Source: DATENM01 sp045807765
Lineage (GTDB): Bacteria; Acidobacteriota; Blastocatellia; UBA7656
Direction: 5' to 3'
DNA length: 64,000 bases
Assembly: GCA_045807765.1 (NCBI GenBank)
Contig: JBJMGU010000231.1
Span: 1 to 64,000, forward strand
This document shows, piece after piece, positions 8,518-16,749 of the stretch. Position 1 is the first letter of the stretch; every line of letters starts with the position of its first letter. A program made the translations under genes and the position numbers. A model generated the notes under the pieces. It worked only from the letters and a program-made list of their open reading frames with translations, was not told the DNA's origin and did no database searches.

Positions 8518-9501
8518 TTACGCCTTGCGCGCGGCCTCTGCCGTTTCAAGCGATTCGATGTCATGCAGCCGGCGCACATCAATGGTCAGCATCTCCTGGC
8601 CGACGCGACGGTTGAAGACATTGGCGAAGCGCGCATTCCACATGAGGTCGGCGGCGGCGTAAGACGACCGCGTGTGAACCATCTGCGAAAAGGTCTCGTC
8701 CATGCCTGTGAGCAGGATTAAAAATTCCGCGCTGCTGCGCCGCAGCTCGTCGTCGGTCAGCCCGTAAAGCGGGCTGCTCTCATCGATTGGGTGTACCACC
8801 GTCCAGCTCAGCGGGAAGAAGACGACGCGGTCGCGTTCAAGCTCCAGCGGGTAGAAGCGGCGAATACTCTGGCCGTTTTCTTCTTCGAAGCGCGCAAACA
8901 AGACTTTGCAATTCAGCTCAACAATCTGATTCGAGCGCGCATTGACCATGCGGAACATGAAGGCGGTGATTTCGCGATAAGGCGCGATGACGGCGGCGCG
9001 GCTGAAGATAATCTGCGCCTTCGGGCGTGAGAAGCGCGCGAAGACCAGCCCGGTGATCAGCGCCGTGCCGAGGATGCCGACCAGCGCTTCGATGGTCACA
9101 ATCGTATGCGCGGCGACGCCCGTCGGACTGATGTTGCCATAGCCGATGGTCGCCAGTGTATCAACGCTGAAGAAGAAGGCGCGCAGGAATTGATTGCTGA
9201 GCCCGACCTCCGGCGGATTGCTCACAGCACCGGGGCCGCAGAACATGAAGGCGATGGCGAAGACGACGTTTGTCACTATATAGAGGAACGTCACGACGCC
9301 GAGGAAGCGCGGCCACGACATGGTCAGCAGCGTGTGATAGGGATTGAGCGCCGCCCAGAAGCTCAAGCCGCGCCGCGCAACGTTAAAGCTGCCGTCCGAG
9401 TTCAGCAAGCGGTCGCGGCTCTCGCGCGCGACGACCGCGCCGAAGCCGAGGTCGCGGTTGACTTCCTCATGATTGACGATTGGCTGGATCGGCTTGCTCA
9501 T
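8518..9501 (-). CDS. Inward-rectifier potassium channel (KirBac type)
   Basis: 327 residues. Two transmembrane helices (about 66-88 and 126-148) flank a pore loop with the selectivity filter TIGYG at 118-122, the signature of K+ channels. The slide-helix region (NPYHTLLTMSWPRFLG) and a C-terminal cytoplasmic immunoglobulin-like domain (about 160-310, including WTVVHPIDESSPLYGLT and DETFSQMVHTRSSY) match the Kir family. It should pass K+ across the inner membrane as a tetramer. It starts 12 nt after the transglycosylase stop on the same strand, suggesting co-transcription. Confidence 0.93.
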   Translation of the reverse strand: MSKPIQPIVNHEEVNRDLGFGAVVARESRDRLLNSDGSFNVARRGLSFWAALNPYHTLLTMSWPRFLGVVTFLYIVTNVVFAIAFMFCGPGAVSNPPEVGLSNQFLRAFFFSVDTLATIGYGNISPTGVAAHTIVTIEALVGILGTALITGLVFARFSRPKAQIIFSRAAVIAPYREITAFMFRMVNARSNQIVELNCKVLFARFEEENGQSIRRFYPLELERDRVVFFPLSWTVVHPIDESSPLYGLTDDELRRSSAEFLILLTGMDETFSQMVHTRSSYAAADLMWNARFANVFNRRVGQEMLTIDVRRLHDIESLETAEAARKA

Positions 9502-9513
9502 CTTTGCTTGGCG

Positions 9514-11952
9514 TCAGCGGCGCGCATTGAGCGACGGGTCGTATAGCTGAAGGTAAGCCCAATAATTGCTCATCACCCTGGCGACGTAATCTTTGGTTTC
9601 GGGGATGGCGATCTCGACTGTGAAGCGATCCACGTCGCTCGTGCGCGAGCGAAAGATCCAGCGCTCGACGTTCGCCTCGCCGGTGTTGTATGACGCAGCC
9701 ACCGCGTAAGGGTTATTGGGGAACATCTGCAACAGGTCACCGACATAGCGCGAGGCTAAGCGCACGGCGACCTCCGGGTCATAAACATCGTCCAGCTCGA
9801 AGCCCTTGATGTCTTCTTCGCCGGCAAGCTTCAACGCTGTTTCCTGAATGAACTGTACGAGGCCGCGCGCCGCCGCGGGGCTTTTGACGCGCGGGTTGAA
9901 GCGGCTCTCTTGCCGCGCCAGCGACAGCACCAGCCGTGGGTCAATATGATTCGCCTCGCCGTAGCGGTTGAGCGCGTCACGGTAAGGTGCAGGATAGAGC
10001 AACTCGGCGAAGTCGCGCGGCAACAGCTCGACGCGGTAATCCTGCGGGATCGTGCCGCCCAGCGGCTCGGCAAAAGCGATGGCGAGCCACCCCTGATCGC
10101 CGCGGTTGCTGTAGACGGCGAGACTGTAACCTGTATCACCTATCGGCGCGCCGGCCTGAGCCGTGCGCGGCGAGCCTTCGTCCGCTGAATCGTTCTCGCT
10201 TGCGACGCGCGCAGGGCTGAAGCCGCCGAGCCTCAACTCGGTTGCGCCTTCATCATATAAGCCGAGAAAGATCAGCTCTGCTGCGAGCCGCGCATGAGTC
10301 GCATCCGTATTCGCTGGCGACGCCGTAAGCGCAGGCCGCGCCGCCTGAATCAAGCGAAAGCGCGCGCCGATGTTGTAAGCCGGAAGCTGGCTGTAACAGG
10401 CGCGCAGGATGCCGAGCAGATCACGCCGCGCCGTTTCATCGCCGGTCAATCGCAACGCCTGTGTTGCCGCGTCTTTCGCTTCCGTGTAGCGCGATGCTCG
10501 CAAGGCGGCCCGCGCCTGATCGCGATAGCCGCGCGCCAGCGGCTCGATGATCCGCCTTCCTTCGTCGGTAGCGGCCAGGGCTTGCAAGCGCAGGCTGGCG
10601 CGGTGGCCGAAGTAATTGTCGCGATCTTCGGGTATGGCCAGGTAAGCGCGCGCCGCTTCCTCCAGCCGCCCGGCCAGTTCCGTAGCGACCAAGCGCATGA
10701 ACGACGCTTCGCCGCGAATCGGCGCGCTGACCAGCCGCGGCGTGATGGGCCGCGCCGCCACTTGCGTGAAGAGCGCGATGGCCGCTTCGAAATTGCCGCG
10801 CGCGAGTTCGATCTTGGCGCGATTGAATAAGCCGACGGTGGCGAGCGGCTGATTGGCAAAGCGTTCTTCGATGCGCTTCGACCAGATGATCGCGTCGTCG
10901 TCTTTGCCGGCAAAGCGGAGGCAGTCAACGACGTTGCGGTAAGCGCCTTCGATCAAGTCGCTGGCCGGGTAGGCGGTGATGAATTCCATGTAACGCCGGG
11001 CCGCCTCTTCATAACGTTGCGCCTTCTGCAATGCCGTCGCCACCCAATAGTAACCTTGCTCACCTTCCTTCTTGGCGGCGAACTCGGTGTGGGCGCGCTC
11101 GAACCATTTTATGGCGTCGTCGAAATGGTCTTCGCGATAAAAGGTGTAGCCGGTTTGATAAACCGCCTCGGCGCGGTTGAGGCTGTCGGGGAAACGCTCG
11201 ATGATGTCGAGCAAGTGTGCGCGCGCCTCCGCCCAGTGGCGATTGAAAAGATAGATGCGGGCGCGGCGCAGCGCCTCGAACTCGTTGGGCTTGAGATCAG
11301 CGGCGCGGTCGAGCCCGTCAAGCCCAAGCGACGCGGCCAGCGCGGAATCGTCGCGTGACGCGCCGACCAGTTGATTGAAAGTGGCTCGCGCCGTTGCCAC
11401 ATCGCCGAGCTTCGCATACGCCTGCCCAAGCCGCGCCATGGCGCTGCGTCCGTGTCCGCCCGAAGGTGAAGCCGCAGGCCGCAGCATGGCGATGGCGTCG
11501 CGGGCGTTGCCGCTTTCGAGGTGGCTATCGATCAAACGGCTGCGCGCCGTGGTCACGAGCGCACTCGACGGATGCGCCGCAAGCAAGCGCGTCAGATATT
11601 GCCGCTCAAGCGCGAGATCGTTTGCGGCTCGCGCTAACGCCGCCAGGTGCCACAGCGCATACTCGGCAACCAGCGAGTTGCGATTGAGCAGGCCGAGATA
11701 CAAGGTCGTGGCTTCGGCCCGCGCGCCGCGCCGCTCCGCAAGCCGCGCCAGCAAGTAATCATAGTTGTTTGCCGTAAAGACCGCAGGCGTTGTGGCGCGC
11801 AGGTCACGGACCAGTCGTTCGGCGCGCTCAAAGTCTCGCCCGTCCATCGCGGCGCGAATCTGGTCGGCGCGCGCCTGCAAGCTCTGCGCACCGGCGGCGG
11901 GCGCAAGGATAATGAGAAGGACGAAAACAACAAACGAAAATCGGAACATCAT
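9514..11952 (-). CDS. TPR-containing lytic murein transglycosylase
   Basis: 812 residues. A signal peptide (FVVFVLLIILAPAAGAQS) is followed by a long alpha-helical TPR-like solenoid (about 30-570) and a C-terminal SLT domain. The catalytic glutamate is E682 in ALARQESRFNP, with ARGLVQFIQETA and the later AASYNTGEANVERW completing the family motifs. It cleaves peptidoglycan in the periplasm, forming 1,6-anhydroMurNAc ends, like Slt70. I use ATG 11952 (preceded by AGGGG); the upstream TTG at 11967 overlaps the stop of the M20 gene. The protein is longer than Slt70 because of extra TPR units. Confidence 0.9.
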   Translation of the reverse strand: MMFRFSFVVFVLLIILAPAAGAQSLQARADQIRAAMDGRDFERAERLVRDLRATTPAVFTANNYDYLLARLAERRGARAEATTLYLGLLNRNSLVAEYALWHLAALARAANDLALERQYLTRLLAAHPSSALVTTARSRLIDSHLESGNARDAIAMLRPAASPSGGHGRSAMARLGQAYAKLGDVATARATFNQLVGASRDDSALAASLGLDGLDRAADLKPNEFEALRRARIYLFNRHWAEARAHLLDIIERFPDSLNRAEAVYQTGYTFYREDHFDDAIKWFERAHTEFAAKKEGEQGYYWVATALQKAQRYEEAARRYMEFITAYPASDLIEGAYRNVVDCLRFAGKDDDAIIWSKRIEERFANQPLATVGLFNRAKIELARGNFEAAIALFTQVAARPITPRLVSAPIRGEASFMRLVATELAGRLEEAARAYLAIPEDRDNYFGHRASLRLQALAATDEGRRIIEPLARGYRDQARAALRASRYTEAKDAATQALRLTGDETARRDLLGILRACYSQLPAYNIGARFRLIQAARPALTASPANTDATHARLAAELIFLGLYDEGATELRLGGFSPARVASENDSADEGSPRTAQAGAPIGDTGYSLAVYSNRGDQGWLAIAFAEPLGGTIPQDYRVELLPRDFAELLYPAPYRDALNRYGEANHIDPRLVLSLARQESRFNPRVKSPAAARGLVQFIQETALKLAGEEDIKGFELDDVYDPEVAVRLASRYVGDLLQMFPNNPYAVAASYNTGEANVERWIFRSRTSDVDRFTVEIAIPETKDYVARVMSNYWAYLQLYDPSLNARR

Positions 11953-11963
11953 ACCCCTGGAAT

Positions 11964-13130
11964 TCAACCGAAGAAGTAGGCTTCGAGCGTTTCGGCGTAC
12001 AGCACAGAGCCCAGCACCAGCTCGTCTATGATGACGAACTCGTTCGGCACGTGCGCCAGCTTGTCGTCGCCCGGATAATGCACCACCGACGTGATGCCGG
12101 CGAAGAAGAGGTTCTTGGCGACGGTGTTGCCGCCGAAGGTTTCGTACTTCATCGGCAGGTTCAAGCGCCGCGCCGCCGTGTCGAAGCTGCGCACGATGAT
12201 CGAGTTCTTGTCTGACAGGTGCGGCTCGGTTTCGTGCAGCACCTTGACGCTCAGCTCGGCGTCGGGCGAGCGGTGGCGGGCGGCAGCAAGTTTCTCTTCA
12301 AGCTTCGTAAGCACATCCTGCTTGCCGATGCCGCCGGGCAGGCGGAAGTCAATCGTCGCGCGCGCCACTGCCGGCACCGTGTTGGTCGAAGAACCACCCT
12401 GAATCGTACCGATATTCATTGTCCAGCCGTCGAAGGCGCGGTCGTAGTTCGCGCCGAGGTCGAGCGACTTGACTTCGGCAAGCGCCTCGGCGAGCGGGAT
12501 GATGGCGTTGCGGCCCAGCTCCGGCGTCGAGCCGTGCGCCTGGATGCCGCGGCTTTCGACTTCGACCCAGAGGATGCCCTTCTCGCCATAGATTGATAAG
12601 TCCATGCGCCCGCCGTCGGGGATAATGGCAACGTCGAATTTGATGCCGCACTCTTCGACCAGATAGATGATGCCGAGTTGGCTGCCCATCTCTTCATCGG
12701 CGGCGGCGATCAGGTAGATCGTGCCGTCAAAGTCGGCGTGCTCGGCCAGAAAGGCTTTGCAGGCGGCATAGGCGCAGGCAAACGACCCCTTATCGTCGAG
12801 CGTGCCGCGCCCGTAAATGCGCCCATCTTTAATCGTCGGCTCGAAGGGCGGCGTCTCCCACTGCTCCAGCTCACCCGGCGGCACCACATCCATGTGCGAG
12901 ACAAAGCCAATCGATTTCGTTCCGCGGCCTTTGCGCCCGACGATGTTGGTGCGCCCCGGCTCTTTCTCGTAGTAGGCGACCTCCATGCCGAGCTGTTCAA
13001 GCGAGCGCGTGACGATCTCTTTGCAGAGGTATTCGTTACCCGGCGGGTTGACAGTGTCCTGACGGACAAGCTCGCAGACGATTTCAACGATTTCATCGCG
13101 GTTGATGTGGCCGGCAAATTTCGATTCCAT
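11964..13130 (-). CDS. M20-family metallopeptidase (ArgE/DapE/CPG2-like)
   Basis: 388 residues, cytosolic. Metal and catalytic motifs are in order: SHMDVVPPG (His and the Asp beside it), YGRGTLDDKGS (bridging Asp), AADEEMGS (catalytic Glu pair) and LAHVPNEF near the end (last His). A dimerisation domain lies between, about 180-300. Family members hydrolyse acylated amino acids or dipeptides. The sequence resembles the YgeY subgroup, but the substrate cannot be read. It is the first gene of the minus-strand run M20, transglycosylase, Kir channel, and its stop lies 11 nt before the next start. Confidence 0.88.
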   Translation of the reverse strand: MESKFAGHINRDEIVEIVCELVRQDTVNPPGNEYLCKEIVTRSLEQLGMEVAYYEKEPGRTNIVGRKGRGTKSIGFVSHMDVVPPGELEQWETPPFEPTIKDGRIYGRGTLDDKGSFACAYAACKAFLAEHADFDGTIYLIAAADEEMGSQLGIIYLVEECGIKFDVAIIPDGGRMDLSIYGEKGILWVEVESRGIQAHGSTPELGRNAIIPLAEALAEVKSLDLGANYDRAFDGWTMNIGTIQGGSSTNTVPAVARATIDFRLPGGIGKQDVLTKLEEKLAAARHRSPDAELSVKVLHETEPHLSDKNSIIVRSFDTAARRLNLPMKYETFGGNTVAKNLFFAGITSVVHYPGDDKLAHVPNEFVIIDELVLGSVLYAETLEAYFFG

Positions 13131-13229
13131 AATGGCTCCTGTGTATCGTCGTCTTTGTTGAGTATAGACCGGCGGGCGCGGTCACGAAAGCGACGCGCGA
13201 TGCGCGCTTAAACAGAGCGCGGAAAACTC

Positions 13230-13258
13230 TTGAACCCGTTACCCGTGCATGCTATAAC
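13230..13258 (+). promoter_or_regulatory. Candidate sigma70-type promoter for the mglB/mglA unit
   Basis: TTGAAC at 13230-13235 and TATAAC at 13253-13258 are separated by 17 nt. It points at the roadblock gene 157 nt downstream and would give a leader of roughly 150 nt. Found by eye, with no start-site data. Confidence 0.5.
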
Positions 13259-13414
13259 AGGCTCACCCGACGCATGCCCCTGCTGACGCCTGATCCCCTA
13301 CCGAACGTTTTGTCATCACGCTCGCAAACGTTCGCTTTGAAAACCAAGCGCAAGAAAGTCGTGCCGATCTGGCAACGCTCTCGTTTGCTTCGGTCTTTCG
13401 CTTAAGGAGAAGGA

Positions 13415-13906
13415 ATGGCGGCTCCGGTCGTAATGTACGAAGAGGAATATGGGCAGCTCAAGGGCGCCATCACGCGCCTGTGCGCCGACGCCAACGCCAA
13501 GTTCGTCTTCCTGGTTGATAAAAATGGTCAGCAGATTGCCGCGCACGGGGAGATGCTCAACCTCGACACCACCAGCCTTGCCAGCCTCACTGCCGGCAAC
13601 GTTGCGGCGACCGATGGCCTGGCGCACCTGATCGGCGAGCAGGGCTTTCCGGTCCTATCGCACGAAGGCGAGCGCGACAACATTCATATTTCCATCGTCG
13701 CCAACCGCGTCATCCTGGTCGTCATCTTCGACGAGCGCAGTAGCCTCGGCCTCGTGCGCTTGCGTGTCAAGCGAGTGACCGCCGAGATGAATGCGATCTT
13801 TGACGCCATTGACCGCAAGGTTGACCGCGAGCGCGAGATGGGATTTGCGCTCGATTCGCCGTTTGCCGAGATTACCGAGGAAGACATCGACGCCCTGTTC
13901 AGTTAG
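13415..13906 (+). CDS. mglB: Roadblock/LC7 domain protein (MglB-like GAP)
   Basis: 163 residues. The roadblock/LC7 fold covers about 8-130 (LCADANAKFVFLVDKNGQQIAAHG, with LTAGNVAATDGLAHLI) and a short acidic tail follows (EITEEDIDALF). Immediately upstream of an MglA GTPase, this is the standard pairing in which MglB acts as the GTPase-activating partner that sets cell polarity, best known from Myxococcus. A strong AAGGAGAAGGA ribosome site precedes ATG 13415. Whether this organism glides or uses type IV pili cannot be told from the window. Confidence 0.85.
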   Translation: MAAPVVMYEEEYGQLKGAITRLCADANAKFVFLVDKNGQQIAAHGEMLNLDTTSLASLTAGNVAATDGLAHLIGEQGFPVLSHEGERDNIHISIVANRVILVVIFDERSSLGLVRLRVKRVTAEMNAIFDAIDRKVDREREMGFALDSPFAEITEEDIDALFS

Positions 13907-13986
13907 ACCGCGCGCCTTGCCCCTCAAGTAATGAGCGCTCCGGTAGCCGCACCCCGCTCACCGGCACTTTATAAGGGATACAAGCC

Positions 13987-14580
13987 TTGACGTTCATCAA
14001 CTACGCCTCGCGCGAGATCAATTGCAAGATTGTTTATTACGGGCCGGGCCTCGGCGGCAAGACCACCAACCTGCAATTCATCTATGATTCGACCGCCCAG
14101 CAAGCCAAGGGCAAGCTCATCAGCCTGGCGACGGAAACCGACCGCACGCTCTTTTTCGACTTCCTGCCGCTCGACCTTGGCACCGTGCGCGGCTTCAAGA
14201 CACGCTTTCACCTTTACACAGTGCCCGGCCAGGTCTTCTATGACGCCAGCCGCAAGCTGATCCTTAAAGGCGTTGACGGCGTCGTCTTTGTCGCCGACTC
14301 GCAGCGCGAGCGCATGGACGCCAACGTCGAGTCGCTCTTCAACCTCGAAGCCAATCTTAAACAGCATGGCTACGAATTGACCAAGCTGCCATACGTGCTG
14401 CAACTGAACAAGCGCGACCTGCCGAACGTCGTCGCTGTCGAAGAGCTGAAGGCCGAGCTGCTGCGCCGGGACGAGCCGGTCTTCGAGGGCGTCGCCAGCC
14501 GCGGCGTCGGCGTCTTTGATACGCTCAAGGCGGTCGCCAAGCAGGTGTTGATGGAACTGCGCAAGAGCAGCGGCGGGTAA
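13987..14580 (+). CDS. mglA: MglA-type Ras-like GTPase
   Basis: 197 residues starting MTFINYASREINCKIVYYG, the conserved MglA N-terminus. That fixes the start at TTG 13987, an uncommon start codon with a weak upstream site (AAGGGA). The P-loop is GPGLGGKTT at 19-27, the switch region PLDLGTVRGFKTRFHLYTVPGQ follows, and the base-recognition motif is LNKRD. MglA is a small GTPase that marks the leading pole and recruits motility machinery. It lies 80 nt after mglB with a terminator close behind. Confidence 0.93.
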   Translation: MTFINYASREINCKIVYYGPGLGGKTTNLQFIYDSTAQQAKGKLISLATETDRTLFFDFLPLDLGTVRGFKTRFHLYTVPGQVFYDASRKLILKGVDGVVFVADSQRERMDANVESLFNLEANLKQHGYELTKLPYVLQLNKRDLPNVVAVEELKAELLRRDEPVFEGVASRGVGVFDTLKAVAKQVLMELRKSSGG

Positions 14581-14586
14581 AGAAGC

Positions 14587-14621
14587 GGGGCCTGCCTGCA
14601 CGCGGCAGGCCCCAACAAGTT
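14587..14621 (+). terminator. Rho-independent terminator after mglA
   Basis: A perfect 10-bp stem GGGGCCTGCC/GGCAGGCCCC (14587-14596 with 14604-14613) with a 7-nt loop. A TTTT run follows at 14618-14621. It begins 6 nt after the mglA stop. Confidence 0.8.
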
Positions 14622-14801
14622 TTGCTTGACGCGCACCGTGGCCGGAAATATGATACTGCCGCGTCCGGTGCCTGGTTCATTAAACTAATCACTGTTCCAC
14701 TCAAGTTCTTCATCCTCTCACCGGGCGCGAACGATTCATTGATTGTAAGCCTGCTTCCTTTGACTCATTGATCGGCAATGCCGCGGAAGGAGAAAGTCCC
14801 C

Positions 14802-16742
14802 ATGGCCAAATCAGCGAAAGCTGCGCCGCGCTGGTCGCGTCTGCTGCTCGACCTTTTGTTCGGTGCTTTCCTTTTCGGATTGTTCTTGATCGTCTGGTTG
14901 CCGCCGGGCGGCGCGTCGAGTGCGGCGACAGGCGGCGCTCCGGCCACCGTGATGCCGATGCAAGGCACCAGCATCATCGCCAACATCAGTGGCTCGATCA
15001 GCACGACCGACCCAACATTCATCGGCCCGCGCCATTTCCGCTCGGGCATCCGCGGCGACCGCAACTGCCAGACGACCGGGGTGGTCGGCGCGCGCTACTA
15101 TGACCTGCATTATTTCACCAACACCTCGGCGACCTCGCAGCAGGTGAGCATCAACTTCACCTCCAACTGCGGGTTCAACACCTACGAGGCGGTCTACAGC
15201 CCGCAGTTCGACCCGACCAACATCTGCGCCAATTACTTGTCCGGGCCCGGCGTGTCGGGTAGCCGATCATGGGAGTTCACCGTATGCGCCAACAGCACGT
15301 TTTCGATCCTTGTCTATGGACTCGAACCCGGCGTCACGTGCAGCAGCTATCAGCTGGCGGTCGGCGGTACGAGCGCCATCGTCTTTAACGGCTCATCCGT
15401 AAGCTCACCGGGTAAAGCCTTTGAGGTCGTGCCCGGTGGGTCGGTTAAAGGAGGCGAGGCCGGGCCGGGCACGCGCGCCGACGTGACGCGCAAAAGGTTG
15501 AAGCGGCCCAATGACGCCTTCGACGCCCGCAAGGTCTTCGTGCCGCTGCCGGAGTTTGCGCCGCCGCCCGGCCTGTTGCTGCCGGAGGCGGGGACACCGC
15601 TGGTGGTCTCGGTCAATGGCTCACTCACGCCGGGTGATCAGACCTTCACCGGGCCGATCCATTTCCGCAGCGGCATTCCTGGTGATGCGAACTGCACCCC
15701 CTTTGGATTTGTGAGGCCGCACGTCTACGATCAATACTTCTTTATGAATGACTCGCCCACGGCTCAGCGAATCTCTGTCGTCTTCACCTCCAACTGCGGG
15801 TTCAACACCTACGAGGCGGTCTACAGCCCGCAGTTCGACCCGACCAACATCTGCGCCAACTATCTGGCCGGCGCGGGCCGCTCGGGCAGCGTCACCTGGG
15901 AGTTCACGGTCTGCCCCGGTACGCAGTTTTCCATCGTCGTTTACAATGTCATACCCAACCTGTACTGCTCCGGTTACTCATTGCAGGTATATGGCAACGG
16001 CGTCCACTTCATCGGTACGCAGGCGACCGACATCTCGGTGACGAAGACAGGCCCATCGGGCACGGCCACCTCTAGCGGTGATTTCAGCTACAACATCACC
16101 GTGAGCAATAATGGACCGCAACGCGCCGACAACGTGCTGCTGACCGACACGCTGCCGCCGGGCACGACGTTTGAATCGTTGCTGTTGACAACACCCCTGG
16201 GTTCGGGGACCCCGCCGAGTTGTACCACCCCGCCCGTCGGCGGCACGGGGACAATCACCTGTACGATTCCGACGCTGTCGGCGGTGCCGGGCACGGGGCT
16301 TGTGACGTCGCTGCAATTCGCGCTGATGTTGCATGCGACACCCGGCGCGACGCTCACGAACACGGCGGCGGTTTCATTTCAGGGAGTTGATCTGAACCCG
16401 GCCAACAACACCTCGACGACCAGTGGCACCGGCGGCGGTGGCGGCGGCAGTTTCGATATCTGCTTGCAGGACGATTCAACCCCATCAACCGTGCTGTTGA
16501 TTAACTCGCACACAGGAGATTATCGCTTCTGCTGTAACGGCACAGCCTTCACAGGCAAGGGAGCGTTAATTATCAAAGGCTCGATCATCACCTTACAGCA
16601 CAACACGACAGACCGGCGCGTGCAGGCGACGGTTGACCTGAGTGTCTTCAAAGGCTCGGCGTCTTTGCAGACGCCGCCGGGCGTGACACGATGCACGATC
16701 ACGGACCGCGACGTTAGAAATAATACCTGTAATTGTCCGTGA
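14802..16742 (+). CDS. Exported DUF11 protein with duplicated domain and Cys-rich C-terminal module
   Basis: 647 residues starting at ATG 14802, which has GGAAGGAGA in front; an ATG at 14778 lacks one. A membrane segment (LLLDLLFGAFLFGLFLIVWL) follows a basic N-terminus. Two copies of a roughly 130-residue beta-rich domain (about 60-193 and 267-406) share HFRSGI.GD.NC and NCGFNTYEAVYSPQFD; within them 78 nt are identical (15155-15232 and 15782-15859). A DUF11 domain (about 410-540; ITVSNNGPQRADNVLLTDTLPPG) comes next. After a Gly-rich linker, the last 97 residues form a six-cysteine module also found at the end of the protein at 53171-58987. A surface role is likely; the function is unknown. 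Confidence 0.82.
   Translation: MAKSAKAAPRWSRLLLDLLFGAFLFGLFLIVWLPPGGASSAATGGAPATVMPMQGTSIIANISGSISTTDPTFIGPRHFRSGIRGDRNCQTTGVVGARYYDLHYFTNTSATSQQVSINFTSNCGFNTYEAVYSPQFDPTNICANYLSGPGVSGSRSWEFTVCANSTFSILVYGLEPGVTCSSYQLAVGGTSAIVFNGSSVSSPGKAFEVVPGGSVKGGEAGPGTRADVTRKRLKRPNDAFDARKVFVPLPEFAPPPGLLLPEAGTPLVVSVNGSLTPGDQTFTGPIHFRSGIPGDANCTPFGFVRPHVYDQYFFMNDSPTAQRISVVFTSNCGFNTYEAVYSPQFDPTNICANYLAGAGRSGSVTWEFTVCPGTQFSIVVYNVIPNLYCSGYSLQVYGNGVHFIGTQATDISVTKTGPSGTATSSGDFSYNITVSNNGPQRADNVLLTDTLPPGTTFESLLLTTPLGSGTPPSCTTPPVGGTGTITCTIPTLSAVPGTGLVTSLQFALMLHATPGATLTNTAAVSFQGVDLNPANNTSTTSGTGGGGGGSFDICLQDDSTPSTVLLINSHTGDYRFCCNGTAFTGKGALIIKGSIITLQHNTTDRRVQATVDLSVFKGSASLQTPPGVTRCTITDRDVRNNTCNCP
15155..15232 (+). repeat. 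78-nt exact direct repeat, copy 1
   Basis: Identical over 78 nt to 15782-15859. It encodes FTSNCGFNTYEAVYSPQFD and the residues that follow, in each of the two tandem domains. The flanking halves of the domains have diverged, which points to recent conversion or strong constraint on this piece. Confidence 0.95.
15782..15859 (+). repeat. 78-nt exact direct repeat, copy 2
   Basis: Second copy of the repeat at 15155-15232, 627 nt downstream and in the same reading frame. Confidence 0.95.
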
Positions 16743-16749
16743 GGTGAGG

